DNA of 64,000 nt, from NCBI GenBank assembly GCA_025363475.1, contig JANYDS010000096.1, forward strand, positions 62,001 to 126,000, in the 5' to 3' direction. Source of the stretch: Terriglobia bacterium. Its GTDB lineage: Bacteria; Acidobacteriota; Terriglobia; Bryobacterales; Bryobacteraceae. Each line of letters opens with the position of its first letter. The first letter of the stretch is position 1. The translations under genes and the position numbers were made by a program. The notes below the pieces were generated by a model. That model was not told the DNA's origin. It did not search any database and saw nothing but the letters and a program-made list of their open reading frames with translations. This document shows, piece after piece, positions 1 through 9,091 of this stretch.

Positions 1-2187
1 AAAGTGGACTTCCTGAACACTCACTTTCTACCGCCGGGGGTGAAAATCGTACCGCATCTCGACCGCAGCGACCTGGTCCACCTGACTACTCATACGGTTT
101 TGCACAACTTGACTGAAGGTATCATTCTGGTGTCCCTGATTTTATTTGTCTTTCTGGGGAATGTTCGGGGTGCCCTGATTGTCACGCTGACCATTCCTTT
201 TTCTCTTCTGTTCGCTTCGATTTGTCTCGACTTGAGTCACATCCCCGCGAATCTGCTGTCACTGGGCGCACTCGATTTCGGCATGCTGGTGGAAGGTGCG
301 GTAGTGATGATCGAAAATATCGTCCGCCTGCTTTCGCATCCGGGAAAGTACGCAGATGAGCCAGTCTCCCGAAGGATCAAGATTGCCGCCAATGAAGTTC
401 AGCGACCCGTGTTCTATTCGATCCTGATCATCATCACGGCTTACCTGCCCATCTTCACGCTGCAGCGCGTGGAAGGCCGCTTGTTCCGACCCATGGCGTG
501 GACCGTTGCCTTCGCGCTGCTGGGCGCGTTGCTCTTCTCCATGTTCTTGGGGCCGGTACTTGCGAGCCTTGTTTTCCCCAGGGGCACAAGCGAATGGCAT
601 AACCCGCTGATGACGCTGTTGACGCGAGGTTACTCCAGGATCCTGGGCACCGCAATCCGGTGGCGCTGGGCAACAGTCATCATCTGTGTCGGGATTCTCG
701 TAGGCGCGGGAATGCTAAGCCGGAGCATCGGGTCAGAATTCCTGCCGCACCTTGATGAAGGCGCAGTTTGGGCGCGCGGTTCTTTGGCACCAAGTACCGG
801 ACCAACCGAAGGCACACGCGTAATGAATCAGGGCCGCATTGCGTTCGCGCGGTTCCCGGAAGTGAGACAAGTTGTGAGTCAGGTTGGCCGTCCGGATGAC
901 GGGACAGATACAACTGGATTTTTCAATACCGAATACTTCATCGATCTTTGGCCCAAGGAACAATGGCGCACCCAGTTCCATCAGGATAAGGATGAGCTGG
1001 TGGCCGCACTGGGCAAAGAAGCGGAGCGGATCCCCGGCGTGATCTGGAATTTCTCGCAGCCCATTGCCGACAACATGGAAGAAGCAGTGAGCGGCGTGAA
1101 AGGCGAACTGGCGATCAAGATCTACGGCACCGATTTGAAGACGCTGGAATCGAAAGGCGACGAAATTGTCGATACCATGAGCAAGATTCGCGGCGTGGAA
1201 GGCCTGGGTATTTTCCGCGTAATTGGCCAGCCGAATCTCAACCTGGTGGTTGATCGCGCCAAGGCGGACCGGTTCGGACTCAATGTGTCTGATGTGCAGG
1301 ATGCTGTTGAAACCGCAGTCGGCGGCAAGGCAGTTACTCAGGTGCTCAGGGGAGAAGAGCGGTACGACATGGTGGTGCGCTATCTGCCCCAGTACCGCAG
1401 TACCATTGAAGAAATTGAAAACATACGCATCCTTGCGCCTTCGGGCGAGCGCGTGTCTCTGGGCCAGGTCTGCAATGTGAGCGTGACTGAGGGTGCGTCG
1501 GAAGTTTATCGCGAAGGTAACTCACGCTATGTGGCGATCAAGTACGGAGTGCGTGGCCGCGACCTCGGCAGCACAGTGGAAGAGGCCATCAGCAAAGTAA
1601 CTTCCGCGGTGAAGCTCCCGCCCGGCTATCGTCTCGAATGGGCAGGCGAGTATGAATCGCAGAAGCGTTCCCAGAAGCGACTCATGATCGTGATTCCGAT
1701 GACCCTGGCGTTGATTTTCCTGATCCTTTATTCGATGTTCAATTCGCTGAAATGGGCAGGCCTGATTCTGCTGAACGTGGCGATGGCACCGGTGGGCGGA
1801 ATCCTCGGACTCTACCTGACACACACAAATTTCAGCGTATCTTCCGGCGTGGGTTTCCTTGCCCTGTTCGGTGTCTCAGTGCAGACCGGGGTGATCATGG
1901 TGGAGTACATTAACCAGTTGCGCGCACGCGGCCACAACGTGCTGGATGCTGCTATCGAAGGTTCAGTACTGCGCTTTCGTCCCATCATGATGACCATGCT
2001 GGTGGCTTCTCTGGGGCTCGTGCCGGCGGCGACCTCTCACGGCATCGGCTCGGATTCGCAGCGTCCTTTTGCGATCGTAATCGTGGGCGGCCTGATGGCT
2101 GTTTTGTTGATGAGCATTTTTCTGTTACCCGTGCTTTACACGTGGTTCGCGAGGGCCGGTGACGTGGCCCCGGAGGAAGCAAACTGA
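1..2187 (+). CDS. Heavy-metal RND efflux pump, inner-membrane subunit (CusA/CzcA family), 5'-truncated
   Basis: Proton-driven inner-membrane pump of a tripartite metal or cation exporter. The frame is open from base 1, so the gene starts outside the window; about 728 residues are visible against roughly 1,040 in the family, so about the first 300 are missing. Several hydrophobic segments, the large periplasmic loop and the final membrane block are present. The proton-relay helix reads DFGMLVEGAVVMIENI (about residues 91-106 of the visible part). Its aspartate and final glutamate are kept, but the middle acid, usually Asp in CzcA-type pumps, is Glu here. The metal cannot be assigned. A universal stress protein follows 27 bases downstream. 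The partner membrane-fusion and outer-membrane proteins would lie upstream of the window. Confidence 0.93.
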   Translation, partial: KVDFLNTHFLPPGVKIVPHLDRSDLVHLTTHTVLHNLTEGIILVSLILFVFLGNVRGALIVTLTIPFSLLFASICLDLSHIPANLLSLGALDFGMLVEGAVVMIENIVRLLSHPGKYADEPVSRRIKIAANEVQRPVFYSILIIITAYLPIFTLQRVEGRLFRPMAWTVAFALLGALLFSMFLGPVLASLVFPRGTSEWHNPLMTLLTRGYSRILGTAIRWRWATVIICVGILVGAGMLSRSIGSEFLPHLDEGAVWARGSLAPSTGPTEGTRVMNQGRIAFARFPEVRQVVSQVGRPDDGTDTTGFFNTEYFIDLWPKEQWRTQFHQDKDELVAALGKEAERIPGVIWNFSQPIADNMEEAVSGVKGELAIKIYGTDLKTLESKGDEIVDTMSKIRGVEGLGIFRVIGQPNLNLVVDRAKADRFGLNVSDVQDAVETAVGGKAVTQVLRGEERYDMVVRYLPQYRSTIEEIENIRILAPSGERVSLGQVCNVSVTEGASEVYREGNSRYVAIKYGVRGRDLGSTVEEAISKVTSAVKLPPGYRLEWAGEYESQKRSQKRLMIVIPMTLALIFLILYSMFNSLKWAGLILLNVAMAPVGGILGLYLTHTNFSVSSGVGFLALFGVSVQTGVIMVEYINQLRARGHNVLDAAIEGSVLRFRPIMMTMLVASLGLVPAATSHGIGSDSQRPFAIVIVGGLMAVLLMSIFLLPVLYTWFARAGDVAPEEAN

Positions 2188-2214
2188 CACACAGAAAGAA
2201 AACAAGGAGTGGCG

Positions 2215-3012
2215 GTGTTTAAGATTTCGACCATTCTTTTCCCTGTCGATTTTTCGGCACGGTGTCGGGGGGCTGCGGCCTATGTTGAGGCAATGGCAGG
2301 GCGGTTTGACGCCGAACTGATTCTGCTGCACGTGACACCGCCGCCGACCTACAACGCTTTGTTGGACGCACCTGCGGCGGATCCAGCCGAATTCGACCGC
2401 TTCTTCGGAGAAGATCTGAAGCACCTGCGTGTGCAACGGGTGATCTCGCATGGTGAGGCTGGCGGCAGGATTGTCGAGTGCGCCGCAGCCCGCGGTGCCA
2501 GCCTGATCATGCTGCCGACGCAGGGCAAGGGCGTCTACCGGCGTCTTCTGCTCGGTTCCACTGCGGCCAAGGTACTTCACGACGCCGATTGTCCGGTGTG
2601 GACTGGTGTTCATCTCGAAAACGCGCCGCCTCTTGAGGCCGTCGCGTGCAGACGGATTCTGTGCGCAGTAGACCTTCCACCGGCTCATCCGCAAGTTATG
2701 CAATGGGCTTGCGGACTGGCCGCAGAATACCAGGCGGAACTCACGTTGCTTCATGTCGCCGCAGGTGAGCCCGCACAAGCGCGCAGAACCCTCGAATCTA
2801 TGCTTCCGCACAATTTTACAAACGCGGTGATCCGTGCTGTGATCCGTGTCGAAGAAGGCGACCCGGCACGTACGATCGCGAGAGTGGCTGGGGAGATCGC
2901 AGCGGATCTGCTCGTGATCGGACGCAAGAAACAATCAGGCATTCTCGGGCGTCTGGATGAAAACGGGTACGCAATCATACGGCGGTCGCCCTGCCCGGTC
3001 CTCAGCGTTTAG
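2215..3012 (+). CDS. Tandem-domain universal stress protein (UspA family)
   Basis: Cytoplasmic stress protein with two Usp folds, about residues 1-140 and 145-265. The first domain ends in a recognisable nucleotide-binding loop, with GKGVYRRLLLGS matching the later part of the G-x2-G-x9-G-S pattern, but the first glycine is replaced. The second domain's loop is more degenerate, so ATP binding there is doubtful. The GTG at 2215 is preferred over the GTG at 2209 because AAGGAG (2204-2209) would overlap the earlier codon and sits about five bases before the later one. It is probably co-transcribed with the RND pump just upstream. The specific stress is unknown. Confidence 0.9.
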   Translation: MFKISTILFPVDFSARCRGAAAYVEAMAGRFDAELILLHVTPPPTYNALLDAPAADPAEFDRFFGEDLKHLRVQRVISHGEAGGRIVECAAARGASLIMLPTQGKGVYRRLLLGSTAAKVLHDADCPVWTGVHLENAPPLEAVACRRILCAVDLPPAHPQVMQWACGLAAEYQAELTLLHVAAGEPAQARRTLESMLPHNFTNAVIRAVIRVEEGDPARTIARVAGEIAADLLVIGRKKQSGILGRLDENGYAIIRRSPCPVLSV

Positions 3013-3071
3013 GAAAGCAGCCAAAACCGCCCGGTAACTCGCCCGGTTGTCGCTAAGATAAAGGATTGATC

Positions 3072-5807
3072 ATGCAAATGAATATGAATCGTCTCCTTAC
3101 CTTTTCCGCGTGTGCGGGCCTTGCGGCAGTTGCTCTGGTGGCGCAGAACCGAATGGGTTTCGGAGTGATTTCGCAGGACAGCGGCCATGTGGCTTTGGGC
3201 CTGGCGTTGCGAAAACTCAATGTGACGGGAACGTTCATGCAGGCTCCCGCGCATCCGGACGATGAGACCAATTCCGTATTGGCGCTGGAAGGTTTGGGGC
3301 AGGGACTGCGCGTAGTGGATGTTCAGAACAACCGTGGCGATGGTGGCCAGAACGAAATCGGACCGGAACTGTTCCGCGACATCGCGGTGCTGCGGACTTC
3401 GGAATTGCTCTCAGCCCACCGGATTGACGGAGCAGAACAGTATTTCACGCGCGCCATCGACTACGGGTATTCGTTCTCGCCCGAAGAAGCGGTTGAGAAG
3501 TGGGGCCACAAAGAAATCGTCGGCGATTATGTCCGGTTCATCCGCACCATGCGGCCGGATGTCCTGCTCACCATGAACATCCAGGGCGGCGGCGGCGACC
3601 GCGCTCACGAATCGACCACCATCCTGGTTCGCGAAGCTTACCACGCTGCTGGCAACCCTGCTATGTATCCGGAACAGCTGGCGGAAGGGCTGCGCGTCTG
3701 GCAGCCGAAGAAACTCTATTCGCCTTCTGGCAGAGGCGCGATTCCCGCAGGCGGCGGGCGCGGCCCGGGCGGCCCTCCGGCCGAGGTGCTGCCTGCCGGA
3801 ACCAAGCTTTGCAAGGTGGACGTGAACAGCTATGACACTCTGCTGGGACGCACATGGAATGAGATTGGGACGGATGCGCGGACCAATCACCGTTGCCAGG
3901 GCATGAGCGGTTTGCCGCCGCTGCCGGGAGTTCCGGGCGGACGCGGGGGGCCGGGTGCGGGTAGTTATGTAATGACCGGCAGTTCCGCGCCCGCACTGAT
4001 GGGGAAGGATGAAACTTCGCTCTTTGACAATATTGACGTGAGCCTGACGGGCTTGGCGCAGTATGCGGGGACGAATCCGCCGGCTGCTCTGACTGCTGCC
4101 CTGGAGGCGATTGCCATTGAGGCGAAACGGGCACAGGCTGCTTATGCGACCGGTAATGATGCCGGGACTGCGGCTCCTGCGGAAGCCGGATTGGCTGCTC
4201 TGCGGACACTGCGCACTCAGCTGGTGTCGATGCCGCTCTCTGATCTGGCGAAATACGAAATTGATTTCCGGCTGAAGAATGAAGGAAGAGATTTTGAGAA
4301 TGCCGTGCTTGCCGCGCATGGTGTTTCGTTCGATGCAGTAGCGGATGACGGGCTCGTGGTGGCTGGGCAATCATTAAAGGTTTCGCTGGTGGCAGTGAAC
4401 CGCGGCGCTTCCGATGTGACGGTGACGCAGGTTGCACTGGCGGGCTTTGAAGGCCCTGGTAATTGTGCTGCTGCTTCCGTGAAGAAAGACGCGGCGTTTA
4501 CCTGCACAGTGGATGCGAAAATTCCACAGAACGCGAAAGCGACCACGCCCTACTTCAACGACAATTACTGGAAGCATCCAGAGAATTCAGCAATCCAGAT
4601 CTATGAGCCGGGCGTTGAATTCGGTGTTCCGTTTGCACCATCGCCGTTCCGCGTGGTGTTCCATGTGAAGGCGGGAAACGTGGATGTTCATCGCGAGTTG
4701 CCCGTGCAGTTCCGTTACGTCAAAGACGTTTATCACGGCGACAAGCGGATGGAAATTAACGTCGTACCGGAGTTCTCGGTTCGCATCACCCCGCCGCTGG
4801 CTGTGATCCCGGTGACGCCGGGCGCAGCCAAAGTAAGTCAGCGCGAAGTGCGTGTGGCGGTTACGAATGGCACAAAGGGTGCGGCGAACGTGACTGTTGC
4901 GCTGCAACTGCCAGCCGGCTGGAAAGCAACACCCGCCGGCATCCCCGTGAGTTTCGAGCATGAAGACCAGGCGCTCTCAGCGCGCTTTCAGGTTACGGCT
5001 CCGACCGGAGTCAAAATTGGTGACTATACGGTTACGGCTGTTGTTACGGCTGGCGGCCAGAAGTTTTCAACCGGGTATCAGGAGATTGAATATCCGCACA
5101 TTCAGCGGCGGCAGGTAATCAAGCCCGCTGAAGTTACTCTGAAAGTAATTGATGTCAAAACCACGTCAGGCCTGAATATCGGCTACATCGTGGGAGTGGG
5201 CGATCAGGTTCCGCCTGCACTGGAACAACTGGGCGCGAAGGTCTCACTGATTGAGCCGGACGAACTCGCCGGCGGAGACCTTTCAAAATATTCGGTGATC
5301 ATTACCGGCGTGCGCGCCTATGAGAGGCGTGGCGATCTGCGGGCCTATAACAAGCGCCTTCTCGAATATGCGGACCGCGGCGGCACGGTGATTGTGCAGT
5401 ACAACAAGTTCGAATTTAATCAGGGCGAATACGGGCCGTATCCGGTAAAGGTAAGCGGAAACCGCGTGTCGGATGAATCAGTGCCGGTAAAAATTCTGAC
5501 GCCGTCGCACCCGGTGTTTAACTATCCGAATAAGATTGGCGCGACCACCTGGGCTAACTGGACCCAGGAACGCGGGCTCTATTTTCTGGGCGAAAAAGAC
5601 CCTAAGTACATAGATCTGGTATCGATCACAGATTCGTATAAAGACAATCCGGGCGAGAAACTAGGGGCGTTTGTGGAAGCACGGGTTGGCCGCGGACGCT
5701 GGCTATACCTCGGCTTGGGCTTGTGGCGCCAGTTGCCTGCAGGCACCGAAGGCGCATACCAGTTGCTCGCGAATTTGATCAGCTTGTCGGGCGAGAAAAA
5801 ACCTTAG
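3072..5807 (+). CDS. Secreted PIG-L/LmbE family deacetylase with C-terminal beta-sandwich and GATase-like regions
   Basis: Predicted exported zinc-dependent N-deacetylase, about 911 residues. A short hydrophobic signal segment precedes the diagnostic AHPDDE metal motif at about residues 60-65, and a further conserved His lies in RAHESTT. The PIG-L fold covers roughly the first 300 residues and contains glycine-rich insertions. It is followed by immunoglobulin-like regions resembling NEW3/CARDB modules and a final segment of the class-I glutaminase-amidotransferase-like kind. The ATG at 3072 is chosen because AAAGGA lies about six bases ahead; a TTG at 3066 would be too close. Family members remove acetyl groups from N-acetylglucosamine-type sugars; the substrate here is unknown. 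This long multidomain form is common in Acidobacteriota and Bacteroidota. Confidence 0.88.
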   Translation: MQMNMNRLLTFSACAGLAAVALVAQNRMGFGVISQDSGHVALGLALRKLNVTGTFMQAPAHPDDETNSVLALEGLGQGLRVVDVQNNRGDGGQNEIGPELFRDIAVLRTSELLSAHRIDGAEQYFTRAIDYGYSFSPEEAVEKWGHKEIVGDYVRFIRTMRPDVLLTMNIQGGGGDRAHESTTILVREAYHAAGNPAMYPEQLAEGLRVWQPKKLYSPSGRGAIPAGGGRGPGGPPAEVLPAGTKLCKVDVNSYDTLLGRTWNEIGTDARTNHRCQGMSGLPPLPGVPGGRGGPGAGSYVMTGSSAPALMGKDETSLFDNIDVSLTGLAQYAGTNPPAALTAALEAIAIEAKRAQAAYATGNDAGTAAPAEAGLAALRTLRTQLVSMPLSDLAKYEIDFRLKNEGRDFENAVLAAHGVSFDAVADDGLVVAGQSLKVSLVAVNRGASDVTVTQVALAGFEGPGNCAAASVKKDAAFTCTVDAKIPQNAKATTPYFNDNYWKHPENSAIQIYEPGVEFGVPFAPSPFRVVFHVKAGNVDVHRELPVQFRYVKDVYHGDKRMEINVVPEFSVRITPPLAVIPVTPGAAKVSQREVRVAVTNGTKGAANVTVALQLPAGWKATPAGIPVSFEHEDQALSARFQVTAPTGVKIGDYTVTAVVTAGGQKFSTGYQEIEYPHIQRRQVIKPAEVTLKVIDVKTTSGLNIGYIVGVGDQVPPALEQLGAKVSLIEPDELAGGDLSKYSVIITGVRAYERRGDLRAYNKRLLEYADRGGTVIVQYNKFEFNQGEYGPYPVKVSGNRVSDESVPVKILTPSHPVFNYPNKIGATTWANWTQERGLYFLGEKDPKYIDLVSITDSYKDNPGEKLGAFVEARVGRGRWLYLGLGLWRQLPAGTEGAYQLLANLISLSGEKKP

Positions 5808-5858
5808 CCCGGCTTGGCGTTCCGTGGCCATGCGGATTTGTTATATGATCCGTAGGCC

Positions 5859-7148
5859 ATGAAACTTCTTTCCGCATTGCTGCTCTTAACGGCCCCCCTC
5901 TGGGCACAGGCGATTCCGCCAGTCTGGACAATTCCTCCGGCTCCAGCCGCGAAGCCGCCAGCCATCGTAGCGGTGAAAGCGGGCAGGCTGTTCGACTCGA
6001 AATCCGGCACGCTGTTGCGCAATCAGGTGATTCTGATGCGTGGCGACAGGATTACCGACGTCGGCCCTGGTCTTGCGATTCCGGCAGGGGCACAGGTGAT
6101 TGATCTCAGCCAGGCCACCGTACTGCCCGGCTTGATCGATACCCACCTGCATGTAATGGATGGCGGTGGCAGTGGCCCGAACATTTCACTGCAGTACCGC
6201 GAACTGGTAGCGCTGCAGAACGCACAGCGGGATCTCAATGCCGGCTTCACAACCATTGTGGATTTGATGTCGCACGGCGGAATGTACGGGACAGTGGATT
6301 TGCGCAATGCCATCAACCGGGGCCTGGTCAAAGGTCCGCGTATGCAGGTAGCCGGACCGGGCATCGTGAATACGAACAAGGCTGGCGGCGCTTACACCCC
6401 ACGCACTCCGGTTTCATTTGTTGGAGCGCAGGTGGCGAATACGCCGTGGGGCGTGCGCGAAGCGGTCCGCGAACAGGCGCACTATGGTGTGGACTGGATC
6501 AAGATTTACAGCACTGAAGAGTACACCCTGAAGGCGGATGGAACCATTATCGCGACGCCTGGTTTCACGCTGGAAGAGACGCTCGCCATTGTGGATGAGG
6601 CGCACCGCAAGGGTTTGAAAGTGGCCTGCCACGCCTATGGCGGTGAGGGTCTGCGCAATTGCGTTGCGGCGGGGGTGGATGTCCCCACGCATGCACTCGA
6701 TCTTGATGACGTATCACTTAAAATGATGCTCGAGAAAAAACTTCCGTTGACTGCCACTCTTTTCGATCTGAGTATGGACGATGCGATGGAGATGCGGGAG
6801 TTCGGTAACAGTCGCTGGCGCATGATGGAAAAGAGCTGGAAGAAGGCTCTGGCCGCTGGTGTGAAGCTCACGTTTGGCAGCGGGGCCGGGCCGTTTCCGC
6901 ATGGTACGCAGGGCGATATGTTTGCGTACTTTGTGAAGTGGGGGATGGCTCCGGCTCAGACCCTGCAGATGGCCACCAGTACGGCGGCGGAGATCATCGG
7001 CTGGGCAGACCGCGTAGGTTCCGTGGAGAAGGGTAAGTTTGCCGATCTCGTGGCTGTATCGGGCGACCCTGTGGCGGATATTACTGAGATGTCACGCGTG
7101 AAGTTTGTAATGAAGGGCGGAGAAGTTGTAAGGAACGAACTGAAGTAG
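5859..7148 (+). CDS. Secreted metal-dependent amidohydrolase (imidazolonepropionase-like)
   Basis: TIM-barrel hydrolase of 429 residues with a clear signal peptide (MKLLSALLLLTAPLWAQ). The metal motif DTHLHV follows PGLI, as in the amidohydrolase superfamily, and later metal ligands are visible as CHAYGGEG and PTHALD. The C-terminal part returns to the small beta-sandwich typical of the family (EKGKFADLVAVSGDP). Secreted members cleave dipeptides, prolidase-like substrates or cyclic amides; none can be chosen from sequence. It starts 51 bases after the PIG-L gene on the same strand. A TATGAT hexamer lies about 12 bases before the ATG, but no convincing -35 was found. Confidence 0.88.
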   Translation: MKLLSALLLLTAPLWAQAIPPVWTIPPAPAAKPPAIVAVKAGRLFDSKSGTLLRNQVILMRGDRITDVGPGLAIPAGAQVIDLSQATVLPGLIDTHLHVMDGGGSGPNISLQYRELVALQNAQRDLNAGFTTIVDLMSHGGMYGTVDLRNAINRGLVKGPRMQVAGPGIVNTNKAGGAYTPRTPVSFVGAQVANTPWGVREAVREQAHYGVDWIKIYSTEEYTLKADGTIIATPGFTLEETLAIVDEAHRKGLKVACHAYGGEGLRNCVAAGVDVPTHALDLDDVSLKMMLEKKLPLTATLFDLSMDDAMEMREFGNSRWRMMEKSWKKALAAGVKLTFGSGAGPFPHGTQGDMFAYFVKWGMAPAQTLQMATSTAAEIIGWADRVGSVEKGKFADLVAVSGDPVADITEMSRVKFVMKGGEVVRNELK

Positions 7149-7151
7149 ATT

Positions 7152-7928
7152 TCAGGGGTGCGCCAAAAAGACGTAGTTGCGTCCGCTGGAGAATTCTTCG
7201 GCCAGTTCTTCGCGTGAGAGCTGCGGGCCGGACCGCAGCCAGTCGTGCATCAGTGAAATGCGGAGTCCGCAGCCGGTGAGTAAGTCGAATACCATTTCTG
7301 GTTCCGTGCCATAGGCGTCTGCTGCGCCAAGGCCGTGCTCGAAAACAACAAAGGGACGACACCGGCTGAGTGTTTGCGCCGCACCGCGTAATACCTGAAG
7401 TTCTGCGCCCTCCACATCGATCTTGATGAAACGGACATCGAAACCTGGCGGTAACACATCGTCAAGAGTCATAAGAGAGACAGTGATTTCGACGACATCT
7501 TCGTGCGGGCGGTCATAGCGTCGCCGCAGCAGTCCGCTATAAGCCGGGTTAGTGACCACGTGCTGGAATTGCGTCCTGCCAGTTGCATCACCGAGAGCCG
7601 CATTGAACAGGTGAAGCTTCCCCTCAGCAGCGTATTTGGCGACCGCCGCAGCGAACAGATCCGGCAAGGGTTCAAATCCATAGTGATCGCCTTCCGGAGC
7701 GGCTCGAAGGATGTTGTCGAGGATCGCGCCGGTATGCAGGCCCACATCAATCGCGCTGGAACGGCGGCCCAGCACGCGTTTGATCACCGCTAACGTTTGC
7801 GCGTCATACCGGTCATTGAGTGTGGTTCGCTGAAAAGCCGAACGCAACAGGCGGAGGACGTGCCTGCCGGGCCACTCACTTTTCAGACGCAAGTTCAGCG
7901 CGTTCCACACCCGGTGCCGGGTCAACAT
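7152..7928 (-). CDS. FkbM family methyltransferase
   Basis: SAM-dependent O-methyltransferase of the FkbM family, 258 residues. The SAM-binding start is visible as SAIDVGLHTG, the acidic second motif as YGFEPLP, and the family hallmark FIKIDVEGAELQVLRGA is intact. Family members methylate sugars or polyketide and exopolysaccharide hydroxyls; the substrate is unknown. The ATG at 7928 overlaps the end of the upstream cupin gene by 53 bases, so a somewhat later start is possible. It converges with the amidohydrolase at 7148 with only a few bases between stops. Confidence 0.87.
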   Translation of the reverse strand: MLTRHRVWNALNLRLKSEWPGRHVLRLLRSAFQRTTLNDRYDAQTLAVIKRVLGRRSSAIDVGLHTGAILDNILRAAPEGDHYGFEPLPDLFAAAVAKYAAEGKLHLFNAALGDATGRTQFQHVVTNPAYSGLLRRRYDRPHEDVVEITVSLMTLDDVLPPGFDVRFIKIDVEGAELQVLRGAAQTLSRCRPFVVFEHGLGAADAYGTEPEMVFDLLTGCGLRISLMHDWLRSGPQLSREELAEEFSSGRNYVFLAHP

Positions 7929-8460
7929 TGGGAATGCGGATTTCCACGTATTCGATCATGCCGTCAATTTCACTCAGCCAGTGCGGAGTGCCCGGCAGAT
8001 TTACAATCACGTCACCCGGCGCGATCTTTCTCGCCAGCCCGCCTTTCACTCCGGCAGCGCTCCTGATGATGGCGTTCGGATCGCTGGAAGGGTAGATATC
8101 GCTGTCGATAATCGGCGGAATCAGCGTGCCCCCTGTCACCATGGTGCCGCTGCCTTTCGTGACCACCACGTATTCAATGTCGCGTGTGTGCGTGATAGCA
8201 TACTGCGGGCCGGTCACACGCCGTCGAACCACCGCATTCAAACCTTTCCCGATAGCGACAGACCCGCCGGTTTGCGATGCCACCAGTTTAGGCTCGACCT
8301 TTGCCAGCGCAGCCTGAATGTCGGCAGCACTCATATAAGGGGAAGGGACGCGGGCGGGCGGCACTCTGCTGTGATCGCCTTCCGCTCGCGCCGCAGTTTG
8401 TGCCGGAAGCAGCGTGCCAAGTAACAACACACCGAGGGTTACATTCACTAATCTGATCAT
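7876..8460 (-). CDS. Secreted cupin-domain protein
   Basis: Small beta-barrel protein of 194 residues with an N-terminal signal segment ending near LLPAQTAARA. The cupin core runs from about residue 70, with ITHTRDIEYVVVTKGSGTMV as strand-rich motif 1 and GDVIVNLPGTPHWLSEID as motif 2, which supplies a conserved His. It is paralogous to the neighbour at 8472-9005 and to the cupin at 42777-43349; all three share the pattern of a pre-cupin stretch, G-T-L/M-V-T-G and an APGDV-x-PGTPH-like block. Function is unknown. It probably forms an operon with the upstream cupin (11-base gap). Confidence 0.82.
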   Translation of the reverse strand: MIRLVNVTLGVLLLGTLLPAQTAARAEGDHSRVPPARVPSPYMSAADIQAALAKVEPKLVASQTGGSVAIGKGLNAVVRRRVTGPQYAITHTRDIEYVVVTKGSGTMVTGGTLIPPIIDSDIYPSSDPNAIIRSAAGVKGGLARKIAPGDVIVNLPGTPHWLSEIDGMIEYVEIRIPNVDPAPGVERAELASEK

Positions 8461-8471
8461 TCAAATTCCTC

Positions 8472-9005
8472 TTACTTCAACCCAATCGACTTACTGGGGT
8501 CAACGCGGTAGACAAGATAGCGGATAGTGCCATCAAGCTGGGTAAACATGTGGGGCGTACCGGCGGTGATGAAGACCACGTCACCAGGGGAGACGCGCTT
8601 GGTCTGGCCGCCGTTGATGCTGGTGCCGCTCCAGCCGGGTCCGATGGTCTTGCTAATTTCAGAGCGTTTGCCGCCGACGATTGAACCACCAGTGACCAGC
8701 GTCCCCCCTCCTTCAAGCATGTAATAAACTTCGTCAATTTTGTCATGACTCAGGGCACTTTGATCGGCACTGGTACGGCGGACCAGAGCGACACCGAGGT
8801 AGTGATTGCCGGCGTCGATCACACGTACAGGCATGTCGATGAGCGCGGCGGTCTGGTTGGGCGCACCTTTGAATGCAGTGTTCATTTCAGGTGTTGTGAC
8901 GATGGTGGACGGAGCTGCCGGTTTGGGCGTCTGGGCGAAGCTGGCCGCGCAGGCGTAGGCGAAGATTAGCGCAATCCGCAGGGGTGAGGAGATGTGTTTG
9001 GACAT
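8472..9005 (-). CDS. Secreted cupin-domain protein
   Basis: 177-residue exported protein with a signal peptide ending near ACAASFAQ. A single cupin domain contains KIDEVYYMLEGGGTLVTGG and SPGDVVFITAGTPHMF. The second block carries the usual Pro-Gly-Asp and a His that may bind metal. It is the first gene of a minus-strand group with a second cupin and an FkbM methyltransferase. A catalytic role cannot be assigned; similar secreted cupins are abundant in Acidobacteriota. Confidence 0.82.
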   Translation of the reverse strand: MSKHISSPLRIALIFAYACAASFAQTPKPAAPSTIVTTPEMNTAFKGAPNQTAALIDMPVRVIDAGNHYLGVALVRRTSADQSALSHDKIDEVYYMLEGGGTLVTGGSIVGGKRSEISKTIGPGWSGTSINGGQTKRVSPGDVVFITAGTPHMFTQLDGTIRYLVYRVDPSKSIGLK

Positions 9006-9091
9006 GACAGGTTTGTTTTCAAAATTCTGCCTCAGTCTATCACCGATGTTGGCGGTACTCTATCCGGGAGTTTCCGCCATCGATCACATGA

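Noticed and set aside
5819-5858. Imperfect inverted repeat GGCC/GGCC with TATGAT before the amidohydrolase gene
   Set aside because: The -35 is absent and the repeat is imperfect; kept only as a remark under the gene.
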